NCBI GenBank assembly: GCA_029204225.1
Contig: CM055096.1
Location: 65,634,370-65,698,369 of the forward strand
Direction: 5' to 3'
From: Diphasiastrum complanatum
Lineage: Eukaryota > Streptophyta > Lycopodiopsida > Lycopodiales > Lycopodiaceae
Length of the DNA stretch: 64,000 bases
Part shown: positions 1 through 9,959 of the stretch, piece after piece
Layout of the letters: every line of letters begins with the position of its first letter
Numbering within the stretch: position 1 is the first letter of the stretch
The notes under the pieces: model-generated
Told to the model about the DNA's origin: nothing
What the model saw: the letters and a program-made list of their open reading frames with translations, nothing else
The model's database searches: none
Translations under genes and position numbers: made by a program

Positions 1-877
1 TTCTCCATCACTTGCATGAGCATCTTCCTTCTCTTCATTAGAAATGTTGGCTTGCTTGAATTGACTCTTCTTCTTGAAGCAATTGGTGTCATAATGTCCC
101 TTCTTGCCATAAAAGAAACACTTGATGTTTTCCTTCTTCTTCTTGGATGTGAAAGCTTGAGAGGACTCGTCCTCTTCTCCTTTCTCCTTGGAAATAAGAT
201 TGTTCTTGCTTGAAGAGGATTGGTGTTGATTCTTACTTCTTGTCTTGTGCTTGTCTTTGGTAAAGAGAGCTTTGACATCAATGTTGAGAGACAGTCTCTC
301 CATTTTCAAGAGTTTATACTCTTGTCTTGATTCTTCAGACACACTTTGGAGTGATTCCAAACTAGGTAACTCCTCCTTAATGGCATAACTCTGAACAAGG
401 TTGTCATATTCCTCCTTTAACCCAATAAGTATGACTTGAACAAGTTCATTTTGGTTGATGGAGTCTCCTATGCATGACAATTCTCTATGGAGGTCTTTAA
501 CTCTCATTACATAAGCTGAAGCACATTCATCACTTCTCTGTACACTTTGAAAAATTTGGTTTCTTAGTGTTAGAAGTATAGAAGTATTCTTTGCCTCATA
601 GATGGACTTGAGAGTATCCCAAGCATCTTCGGCATTAGTACAAGCACCAATTTATGTCATTTGAGACATTCATCTTAATATAATGCATAGCCATCCTAGC
701 TCTCTTTTTGTACTTTGAAATTTCTTGACAAATTTGTGGTTCTTCTTCAATACCAAGTACAATATCCATCACATCTTGTAGTATTAAGACAGATTTCATC
801 CTAACCTTCCAAATTGAGTAATTGGAGGTCGACAATCTTTCACTTGCTTCTAATAGAAGGACACCCATTGAAGTCAT
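1..877 (-). pseudogene. Copia gag fragment, cut by window edge
   Basis: Capsid/nucleocapsid part of a Ty1/copia polyprotein. Reading from 877 leftwards, the N-terminus carries the gag motif NYSIWKVRMKSVL (DUF4219/UBN2 type), then in another frame W-D-T-L, R-V-K-D-L-H-R-E-L and other UBN2-like segments. A zinc knuckle lies at 79-120 (K-C-F-F-Y-G-K-K-G-H-Y-D-T-N-C): the second Cys of the CCHC pattern is Tyr, so zinc binding is probably lost. One frameshift is needed near 650. The 5' LTR and primer site of the same element lie to the right (1504-2101), so the rest of the element continues beyond position 1. The family call is firm; loss of function is inferred from the frameshift and Cys change. 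Confidence 0.85.
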
Positions 878-1503
878 AAATAATGATAAAGATCAAAAAA
901 GATGGATGAAAAAATTTCTTATCTTCTCACTATAGGAACCAATCAAGGGCAAAAAACCAAATCTTCTCACACATGTGAAATATTCCAAAAATGTCAAATT
1001 GACTCAAATACAATCTATTTGTATAAAACAATTTGGCTAGAACCTATAAATTTTGTCTAAATCACATATAGATGAGATTGGTCAACTTCTGGATGATTTC
1101 TGTGATCATTCAAGCAATAAATGACATGCACTCACGATTTGCCATAGGTCTAGGTGTCCTACCTATGATTCTTCAAAAGCTTATAACTTCTGATTGGCTT
1201 ATCCAACTGTCATGATTCAAATTGCATCAGATTCTACCATTTCTAGCTTTCTAGTGGGCTAATTTGCATGAAATTTGGATCTAAGGTGAGAGAGAACCAC
1301 CAAACTGAAAATGGGCGGATTTCACACGTGCCAGCACCTGAAATTCCGTATAGTACCTAATCTGGACCATTCAAAGTGGTTTGAAGCTCTAAATCATCAG
1401 AAAACTGCAAACTAGCTAGAAAGTAGAAACTAGACAATTCGTAGCTTGAAATCTGATCAAATTTGCAAACTTTTTGATTAGATTTTCTTGTAAATCTTAG
1501 GTA
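878..1503 (-). other. Copia leader between primer site and gag
   Basis: Untranslated leader of the element whose gag starts at 877. I see no ORF of note. It carries one G-box core (CACGTG, 1325-1330) close in context to those in the LTR. Confidence 0.5.
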
Positions 1504-1516
1504 GGCTCTAATACCA
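1504..1516 (-). other. Primer-binding site (initiator Met tRNA type)
   Basis: On the minus strand it reads TGGTATTAGAGCC. This differs by one base from the usual copia site complementary to the 3' end of initiator tRNA-Met, and it sits directly after the LTR end. It fixes the direction of the element (minus) and the inner LTR boundary. Confidence 0.85.
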
Positions 1517-2101
1517 TGTTGAATTCACACGTGTGGGATGTCCTACACATGCACTTTTGATCTCCTAAGCCCAATAATACCATAAAGATCAGACTAGCAT
1601 TGGTTGACAATAGGAAAGCTGGTCATACAAGAAATATTATTGTGTTACAAGCAAGATCTGTCAAAAACACATGAAACTAAGCATAATAAATGCCTAAACT
1701 TGGCTAGAGAGAGAAAATAAAAGTACAAACTCGAGTAGAGAGAGAGGTCACAAAAAGCTTAGTCTCCAAATTTGCAATACACACAAATTTCATCATTTTC
1801 TCAATGAGAGTACGTCACATATATATAGATCCATGGACTCTTCTCCTACTTTGAGTTGAATTGGAGTTATGAATCCACCTCTCAAGCTATCTAGACTTAT
1901 TCAAGCCACCTCAATATGTCTAATTGTGCCACCTAGTCTTTTCATGCATTAAATGTGGCATGCAAAGTACAAATGGCAATTTCTATGGTAGCTCGAGTAT
2001 CTACTTCTACCTACCTTGGATATTTCATTCTAAGATGGGTCTTTACTAAGCCAAAAGAGCTCAATTCATCTTTGGCATGTTTAGGACTCCTACTTACAAC
2101 A
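1517..2101 (-). repeat. 5' LTR of the copia element
   Basis: 585 bp bounded by TG and CA (TGTTG...CAACA in window orientation), next to the primer site. It has a G-box palindrome (CACGTG) at 1528-1533, within 20 bp of its transcriptional 3' end. At its outer edge (2102) it abuts the RNase H region of another minus-strand copia with no polypurine tract between them. This indicates insertion into that older copy rather than a shared LTR. Confidence 0.8.
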
Positions 2102-4265
2102 TTAGATAGATTTTTCTAGTAAATTTGACATTGCAGATCCTACAGCAGGCTTCTTAGCCAAATTATCTCCTTCATTGCTGATGTAGCTGCAACATATTCA
2201 GATTTTGTGGAGGACAAAAAAATGCATTCTTGCTTTCTACTGTTCCATGAGATGGGTCCTCCTGCAAGCAAACAAATGTAGCCCGATGTGGATTTTTTGG
2301 TATCCACGTCTCCTGTCCAATCTGAATCTAAATAAGTGGTCAATGTGAGTGCAGCTTCTATATTGCCATTATAGCTCAAAGCATAGTGCTTTGTAGCTTG
2401 AATGTACCTGCGTATTCTTTGCAGAGCTTTCTAGTGCTATAGGCTTGGATTGGACATGTACTGAGACAATGTGCTTACTACATATGCTAGATCAGGTCGT
2501 GTGCAGATCATAGAATACATAATTGATCCTATGACAGACTGATAAGGATGCCTGCACATTTCTTGCTGATCTGCTTGAGTTTTGGGGCACATGTCTTTGG
2601 AAAGCCTAGCTCCTAGATCCATAGGTGTGTCTATGAGCTTGCAGTCGTCCATGCCATATCTGCGAAGTACATTAGTCAGGTAGGATTCTTGGCTTATAGT
2701 TATCCTTCTGCCTGGGCGATCTCTGCTGATCTCCATACCAAGAAGGTAGTGGATGGGGCCTAAATTAGTCATCTCAAACTCTGATGAAAGCAGAGATTTG
2801 TTTTCCTATAATAACTGATTTGAATTGCTGATAATTAAAGAATCATCAATGTATAATGTTATCATGACATAGCTTGACAGTTTACGCCTGAGATATGCAT
2901 GTAGTCTGCAGAGCAAGAAGTAAAATTGTGCTGGAACAAGAAGTGACTAATTCTATCATACTAGACCCTGGGAGCTTGCTTAGGACCATATAAAGCCTTA
3001 TGCAATTTACATATCAGATGCTCCTTCTGGTTCATAAATAAATATATGTTCTTGTATAAATCTATGTAGGAATGTTGTCTAGATGTCCACCTCGTGAATG
3101 TCCAGATCTTTTGCAGCAGCTATAGCCAGTAAGGTACGAATAGACTGATGCTTTACCACTGGACTAAAGGTCTTAGTGTAGTCTATCCCATACTTGTTCA
3201 AAGCCTTTAACCACTAGTCTAGCTTTCCATTTGGATATGGATCCATCTGGCTTAAGCTTCAACTTAAAGACCCACTTAGAGTCAATTGGTTTTACACCAG
3301 TAGGAGGATTGACAAGACTCCAGGTCTTGTTCTTCATTAGAGACTGATACTTAGCATCCATGGCAGCCTTCCAATTGTCTGCATCACGCATTGACAATGC
3401 TTCTGCAACTGTGGCAGGTTCATCGTGGCTGATGAACGCCTAAGGGACAAAATAATCAGGTTGTTGTCATTGTCTTGCAGACCTTCGAGCTGCAGGTGCT
3501 TGAGTGGATGATTCTTCTTGGTGGATGATTGGGATCGTAGCATCTTGTGGCTGAATAGTCATAGGTCTGGGCCCATCGACAGTAAGTAGAGTTGTTGATA
3601 GTGGAGCTGCTATGGCATACTCTTGCATCAGCTGCCTCTGCTTTAAATCGCGATATTTGTCTTCAAGAAAGACAATATCACGGCTGATTGAGATCTGACT
3701 TGAATCAACATCATAGATGTGATATGCTTTATGTGACGTCGAGTAGCCGATGAAGATGTTCTTATAGCGTACTGAGTCCAGCTTCTTCCTCAGATTAGAT
3801 GGCACTTGTGCATAGTAGAGACATCCGAAAACACGTAGATGTTTCAAGCTTGGTTTGTGTCCATAGTAGGCTTCAAATGGTGTCTTTGAATCAACTATTT
3901 TAGTGGTGGAGTAGTTCAGCAGATAGCAGGCCATAGAGATAGCTTCTGCCTAGAATGTTTGAGGTAATTGTTCATTGGCTATCATGGATCGTGCAGCTTC
4001 CAACAATGTGCAGTTCTTCCGCCCATCTACTCTGTTTTGTTGAGGAGTGTAGCTTGTAGTAAACTGATGGTGCACGCCACATGACGACAAATAGTCCTTC
4101 ATCTCATTTGATAGGTACTCTCCCCCTGAATTAGACCGTTGGGCCTTGATTTTCTGACCAGTCTGATTTTTAGCATATTGCTTGAACTCCTTGAAGCGAT
4201 TGAATGCTTCTGACTTGTTCTTAATGAACATAACTATGGTAAATTAGGAGTAGTCATCAATGAAT
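2102..4265 (-). pseudogene. Copia pol remnant: integrase, RT, RNase H
   Basis: Older copia copy. Domains on the minus strand: integrase core (about 4265-3950), integrase C-terminal part with R-V-F-G-C and F-I-G-Y-S (3934-3470), RT start W-V-F-K-L-K-L-K-P-D-G (3397-3180), the RT active site as Y-I-D-D near 2840-2855, the G-S-I-M-Y segment with R-P-D-L-A-Y (2772-2437), and RNase H S-D-W-T-G-D (2379-2140). Integrase residues are lost: the second Asp is Asn in RSNSGGEY, and the catalytic Glu is Gly in DGRKNC. A Trp codon became TAG near 3951, another stop follows F-I-D-D-Y-S near 4240, and the RT needs several frameshifts. The 3' end is cut at 2102 by the LTR of the next element. Confidence 0.9.
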
Positions 4266-4776
4266 GTAATAGTTGGTGCTGTAGCAGCAGTAGTAGTAGG
4301 TAATCCTGATCCAGAAGCTTGACTTGGGTTGCCTTGAGGTTTCAGAAATATATCTTCTTCCTCAAATACATCCTCTTCTTCATAACCATGTGGTATAGTA
4401 GCATCGAACTGCTTTGGTGACGGAACTTCATGGGCGACCCTGATGGTATCTTGTGCTACTTCAGCTTGATTTTGTTGATCTGTCTGAAAGGATGAATCAA
4501 AAATTGTAGAACTATCATGGAGCTATTCGAATTATGTTCCAGGGAATAGATGGATTCGATCAAATAGCTGTCATTGGTCTAGTACAACTCATCAGTGGTA
4601 TCAATAAAGGGCTTGAAGATACTCTTAGCATGCTTATGATTTTGGGAGGGCTGTTTTCTAGAAGTGATTCCTATGGTTGCAAGAGCGGTCTTAGTCACGT
4701 GCACCTTGTGGGTAGCAGTCTGGTATGTGATATAAAATTTGGAAATGCCCTCAGTCTCAGGTGCTAAAAGCCATGG
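4266..4776 (-). other. Rearranged copia-like linker fused ahead of integrase
   Basis: Minus-strand reading near 4520-4270 gives an acidic, Pro/Ser-rich stretch (Y-E-E-E-D-V-F-E-E-E-D, then Q-G-N-P-S-Q-A-S-G-S). It resembles the variable linker normally found between copia integrase and RT, yet here it precedes integrase and runs straight into T-F-I-D-D-Y-S. From 4530 to 4776 I see no recognisable domain. The arrangement suggests a junction between two element copies. Confidence 0.45.
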
Positions 4777-5830
4777 TTATAAAATCCATATTGATTCTTC
4801 TAGAAAAGGCATGCTCGTGGATACCCATTGTGGTGAGTAGAGGCCCAACAAGGTATCGACATTATGGACTCCGAGATCATCAAAGTAGATTTCAAGGAAT
4901 TTTTGCAAGTAGTCTTTGAAGGCAAACTGCATGACTCTTTGAAATGAACTTGGTGCATTGCAAAGTCCAAACGGCATAACTTTAGAGACATAAGTTTCCC
5001 ATTTTGTTGCAAATGTTGTTTTATGACGATCTGCAAGTGCAATATTAACTTGGTCGTAACCACAAAATCCATCCAAAAAATTGTATGCTTCGGCTCCAGC
5101 AAGTCGGTCCAATATGCTTTCAGAAAAGGGTAATGGAAAGTGATCCTTTTTCTTCACTTTGTTCAAAGCCTTGAGATTCATACAAATTTGCATATTTCTG
5201 TTCTTCTTAGGAACAATGAAAATTGGAGAAATCCATTTCGCATATTTGATATCATAAATATAGTCGGCTTCAAGTAATCTTTGTAGCTTTTTCTTTATAA
5301 GATCCATAATATTCGGATTACAACGATAAAATTTTGTGACCATTGGAATTGCATTAGGCATCAGGGTATTGTATGCTCAATAACAAGGTAGGAATTCCTT
5401 TCAGATCCTTGTACGTCCAAGCAAAACAATCTTGGTACTTGATCAATAACTTCTGTAATGCTTGAAATTGCTCGGGAGTAAGTTGTGCTCCAACTTGAAC
5501 AATTTTTTTGAGTTCTCCTGGTTTAGCAAGATTCTTTGGTTGTGAGTCTTGGCTGTTCCATCATAAACATCTTCCATGTCTGGCTCTTTTTCTTCTGGTC
5601 CACGATGAGCTCTTTGGAGCATAATCAAGACATCATCCAAAGTATAGTGTTTGAAATGCTCGGGCACATAATGATGGACTTCTTCTGATTGTTCCTTTTC
5701 ATAAGGATTGATCTTTGATCTTTGTTTAGCTTTCTTGGTAGGAATCGATCGTGGAGGTGATGACTTCCTTGAAGATGTGCTCTCTTCACGAAAGCACTCA
5801 ATGTTAATGCACACAACAAATTTTGTGCAT
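4777..5830 (-). pseudogene. Ty3/gypsy protease-RT linker and RT fragment
   Basis: Minus strand. The stretch 5814-5443 encodes the acidic linker before RT (V-P-E-H-F-K-H-Y-T-L-D-D-V-L). The stretch 5361-4840 encodes gypsy RT: W-I-S-P-I-F-I-V-P-K-K, L-N-K-V-K-K-K-D-H-F-P-L-P-F, Y-D-Q-V, F-G-L-C-N-A-P-S-S-F-Q, and the active site as Y-F-D-D-L-G-V. RT breaks off after the active site (about 4840), and the gene lacks the rest of RT, RNase H and integrase. The linker has a close relative on the plus strand at 21541-22010. Neighbours are copia on the left and a copia LTR fragment on the right. Confidence 0.88.
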
Positions 5831-5845
5831 TGTTCAGTCTAAAGA

Positions 5846-6378
5846 TATTACTTCTACTCTCCTTAAATCCCATTAGAATCAGCCTCCATTCATGCTAAAT
5901 ATTTACTAACGTTGTCGCGCAGCCTGCATATTTACATGCAAATTCGCACAGACGAATAAAAGACGAAAGAATCGTGACACTGTGTTTTTACACATGCTAT
6001 GGTGACAGGCAAAAAGGGGACACTATCCTACAGAATGCCAAAGGTGTTTTAAAAGCAAAGGCACCCTATAAATCTAATCCTAAGGCTATTCATAAGAGTG
6101 ATGCACTTTTTGCATCATCATCACCAATGCTCACTTCAGCACTGACTGACGTCGCACCCTTTTCACGATCACCCCATGCTGCTGCGCTAATAGACTGGAC
6201 AACGACTGCAGCCACCCACGATCTCTTACAGACAACACATCCACTGTACTTTCCACATCTGCACACCTGTAATATAATGTATATATACTGGATACCATTT
6301 GCGTATTCAGTCTAACGAGGTTATTCAGGTTAATGAGTTATGAGTGAATGAGACGAAGTAGATGCCTTGCGCATTGAT
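5846..6378 (+). repeat. Truncated copia LTR (first of a direct pair)
   Basis: About 530 bp nearly identical to 6903-7422. It lacks the first few bases of the LTR and stops abruptly at 6378, where the sister copy continues. It contains a likely promoter region (TATATA near 6281-6286). Short ORFs in it are by-products of the repeat. Confidence 0.8.
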
Positions 6379-6811
6379 GGGACAGATAATCAAAGATCGA
6401 CTATATCAAAATTTCCAGTTTGTGGTTCAAAATATTGGAGTTATCAATATTTTTGAACATGATGATGTAATCTACGAAAGATTTTTCATAGAGACTTTGA
6501 GTGAAAGAGAGATCATCACTCTCTGCAAGCATCTCATTCACTCGATGTTTTTGGAATTGAATGTCCATCAAGAAAATCATTTGTTATTTTCAAAAATGAT
6601 CATTCAAAGAAGATTAGTCCCTCAAATGGAAATTGGTCATGACAATAATTCTCTAATGTGAGATCTTAACAATTCAAATGCAAAATTTATGGTTATTATC
6701 AAAGCACTTGGATTGAACAATAAAGTGACCATCCTACAACATGACAAAATCTTCATACCAGCAAAGCCAGATGCAATGCTAAAACATGATCCTAAAGGAA
6801 TTGGATAGATA
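6379..6811. other. Unassigned segment between two LTR copies
   Basis: 430 bp with no recognisable coding domain. A plus-strand frame stays open to 6661 (about 99 codons) but shows no motif I know and has no similarity to the surrounding gag or pol pieces. Confidence 0.3.
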
Positions 6812-6890
6812 TTGTAAAGCTACCTTTACAAGCTTTACTTTCGGCGCCACTAGCGCCAACATTGTCCCCGACACCATTGTTGATGTTGGA
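6812..6890 (-). repeat. Fragment of repeat S (inverted)
   Basis: The reverse complement matches the GC-rich tail of the S repeats at about 59325-59400 and 62400-62460: a GGGGACAATGTTGGCGC segment followed by GAAAGTAAAGCTTGTAAAGG. It lies immediately before the second LTR copy. Confidence 0.75.
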
Positions 6891-6893
6891 TTT

Positions 6894-7983
6894 ATTACTT
6901 CTACTCTCCTTAAATCCCATTTTAATCTACCTCCATTCATGCTGCATATTTACTAATGTTGTCGCGCAGCCTGCATATTTACACACAAATTCGCATAGAT
7001 GAATAAAAGACAAAAGAATCGCGACACTGTGTTGTTACACAGGTTATGGTAACAGGCGAAAAGGGGACACTATCCTACAGAATGCCAAAGGTGCCCTAAA
7101 AGCAATGGCACCCTGTAAATCTAATCCTAAGGCTATTCGTAAGAGTGATGCACTTTTTGCATCGTCATCACCAACGGTCACTTCAGCACTGACTGACGTT
7201 GCACTCTTTTCACGCTCACCCCATGCAGCTGTGCTAATAGACTGGACAACGACTGCAGCCACCCATGATCTCTTACAGACAGCACAGTTGTACTTTCCAC
7301 ATCTGCACACCTATAATATAATGTATATATACTGGATACCATTTGTGTATTCAGTTTAACAAGGTTATTCAAGTTAATGAGTTATGAGTGAATGAGATGA
7401 AGTAGATGTCTTGCGCATTGATTCTTGATTGTCAGCAATAAGTTTTTTTCCTTTACAGAATTGTATAAGCTTCGTAGGGCATGCGGTTTCGTCCGCTATT
7501 GTCTTTTGCTCTACCGCATTATTGACATGTATACGTGATATACTTAATCTGATATAGTTCTTTGTTCTGCGTTCAGATCTATGTTAATATTGCTATGCTT
7601 ATCATTCATTTTGTCTGATCTTTCTAGTTGTTCTTTCTGGTAATAGACGACTAACATTTGGTCTTGTCTTTCGTGAATTATTCGCAACTAATTATCAGTC
7701 GAGCACTGTCTAGCTCTTCGCGAATCATTTACAACGAATAGTTTGTCTTACTATTTGCAACAAACCATTCTTCTGGAGTTTCATTCATTTATTAAAGTTT
7801 GGCTACGTAATCAAGAACTATTGTGATTCCCATCACTACCATTTTGTTCGTTCTGATAGGCGTAGTCATGCTTACGAAGAGAGTCGTATAGCCCGTTCCG
7901 CTGCGCATGAACATTTTTCTATTCGAGTTCATTTCTCATTTGTTTCTTGTTTGAGTTCATGTCTCATCCGTGTTCATCTTACA
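6894..7983 (+). repeat. Copia LTR (second of the direct pair)
   Basis: Starts TGTTGGATTTATT, as does the LTR at 36024, where a primer site proves LTR identity. Its first 530 bp match 5846-6378. A CA end is placed at 7983 because copia integrase reading begins about 10 bp later; this end is an estimate. No primer site, gag or protease follows, so the inner part of the element is deleted. Confidence 0.65.
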
Positions 7984-7993
7984 TCTTTGAGCC

Positions 7994-8985
7994 AGCAATT
8001 CATCACTCCTTACAGTCCTTAGTCTAATGGCTTAGCTGAGAGGAAGAACCGTACTCTGGTCGAATATGCTAAATGTATGTTATCACATGTAACGTTGCCC
8101 AAGAGATTCTAGGCTGAAGCTGTCTCCACTGCAGCTTACATCCAGAACAGATGTTTGACCAAGGCCCTCTCAGATAAGACACCCCACGAGGTGTGGGCAG
8201 GCTCTAAGCCTTCTTTGAAGAACCTAAGAGTGTTTGGGTGCATTGCCTACGCACAGATCCCAAAGGACACAAGGAAAAAATTGGACTTTCAAGGTCTCAA
8301 GACCAGCCTAATCGGATATACTTTGTCTGATAACACTTAGAAGCTGTATGATCCTGATACCTAGCAAATCTTGTATAGTCGGGATACAATCTTTATCAAG
8401 GATCAGTTCGTCGACCTCAAAGGCAAGGATATTGCTCAAGAAGAACCTTCATCGCCTGTCGTTGACACGACAGTTCGAGCTTCTGGCTCAGGCGTGTGTA
8501 TTGTCGACCCACTTCGAGACAACAAATCAGACGAAGATGTTGCTGCTACCCAGCAACAAGTCCCAAGAGCGGCTCCTCAGTCGAATCCTCCCAGAAGATC
8601 AAGCCGAGTGTGTAATAGCCCGCAAGGTATACTCCCGAGTCTGCCTGTCTCTTAATGCAGGAACCGATGACAGTTGAAGAGGCACTTAGCCACCCAGACT
8701 CTGATCTCCTGAGAGAAGCCATGAACAGAGAGTATTCCTCTTTGATCAAGAATTAGACATGGTCATTAGTCGAAGCTCCTATTGGCTGCAATATCATTGA
8801 TTGCAAATGGATCTTTAAGATCAAATATAATGCCAACGGAGCAATTGATCGTAGGAAGGCTAGACTGGTAGCACGAGGATTCACCCAGATCCTGAATGTC
8901 GATTACAATGAGAATTTTAGTCCAGTCGTCAAACATTCATCGATCCGAATGCTCTTGTCTTATGCTGCAGCTGCCGACCTATTGG
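7994..8985 (+). pseudogene. Copia integrase C-terminus, linker and RT start
   Basis: Begins inside the integrase core at Y-S-P-Q-S-N-G-L-A-E-R-K-N-R-T-L (catalytic Glu kept), then V-F-G-C-I-A-Y-A-Q-I-P and S-R-D-T-I-F, a Ser/Pro-rich linker, and RT start C-K-W-I-F-K-I-K-Y-N-A-N-G, R-L-V-A-R-G-F-T-Q, F-S-P-V-V-K. It breaks off after L-S-Y-A-A-A-A-D-L (about 8980), before the RT active site. In-frame stops include a Trp-to-TAG change near 8112. Upstream it is joined directly to an LTR, so gag, protease and half of integrase are missing. Confidence 0.88.
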
Positions 8986-9959
8986 CTATTCTGACGAATC
9001 CCCAAGATACTTGGACAGAGCAACTCAAGAGCACCTTCTCACCTTAGACTGAGGAGGTCTCTGAGAAGATGAGACTAATGAAGATTGAGAGCCGAGTATG
9101 AGAGCCGAGAAATACTAGCTAGGAAAGACATGCAAGAACTGTGTAAGCCTCATAATGAATCCCGAAAGATGGAATGACCATGTAGGAACTAGTATTTCTA
9201 GTCAAATGTAATAAATACAAGTAGACCCCTCTTAAACAAAGTGGAGTGAGCCACCTTTTGATGGTGACTTCTAGTGGAGAGCATTATTCCACTTGTAATT
9301 TGTGAAATGTAGAAATTCCACTAGGATGCCACCTAAGGAGCTCTCTTGCTTATTTAAGAGACTCCCTCTTTGTGAAGATGAGCTTGTTTCATTGTATCTA
9401 CTCCATTCTTAATAAGAAGATTTTCCATGAGTTTGATGCTACACTAAGCTCCTTGATCATGATGGTTTTCTTTAGTGATGCCCCTATGATCATGCCCTTG
9501 CATTCATCTTGTGTGTGGTTGTGAATTTAGAGTGGATTAGTTTTCTTGCTTTCCTAGTTGTGGATTAGATTTCTTGTTTTCTTGTGGATTAATGTAGGAG
9601 GCAGCATTCAAGTAAACTAAATAGGTTGGATCTGTGGTGTGATTCTTGCATATCTCTGTACAATCCAGTTCTTGATGTTCTTGGGATGTCCAAGAATCAA
9701 AAGGCTGGTTGGTTTCTTGATTCTTGGACTTCTAACATGCTGTAGATTAGTTTTTTGTTTCTTGTTTTGTCAATTTATGCAAGGTAGTTCAGTGTTAATG
9801 TAGTGTAGGCTCTGATTTCAGTCTGTTTTAAGTGTAGGTAGCTGTAGAATCTGTAGAACGTTCATTGGTTTGCATGCTGATATGTGAATGAGCGTTCTTG
9901 GCTTGCATCCATGTAGAATGTAAGTGCATTCAAGAGCAACGTCCCTGAGTTGTCCTTTC
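8986..9959. other. Non-coding stretch between copia and gypsy remnants
   Basis: No domain seen. The part around 9330-9420 (a CTTATTTAAGAG TATA-like box followed by CTCTTTGTGAAG) resembles an LTR promoter, but no LTR ends could be set. The first 150 bp continue the broken copia frame with unrelated residues. Confidence 0.35.

Noticed and set aside
1517-2101. LTR shared as the 3' LTR of the copia at 2102-4265
   Set aside because: No polypurine tract at the junction and RNase H is cut short, so an insertion boundary fits better.
4534-4767. 77-codon plus-strand frame
   Set aside because: No domain; lies antisense to retroelement sequence.
6060-7360. Paired plus and minus frames in the copia LTRs
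   Set aside because: Both copies of the LTR carry them; they follow LTR identity, with no known domain.
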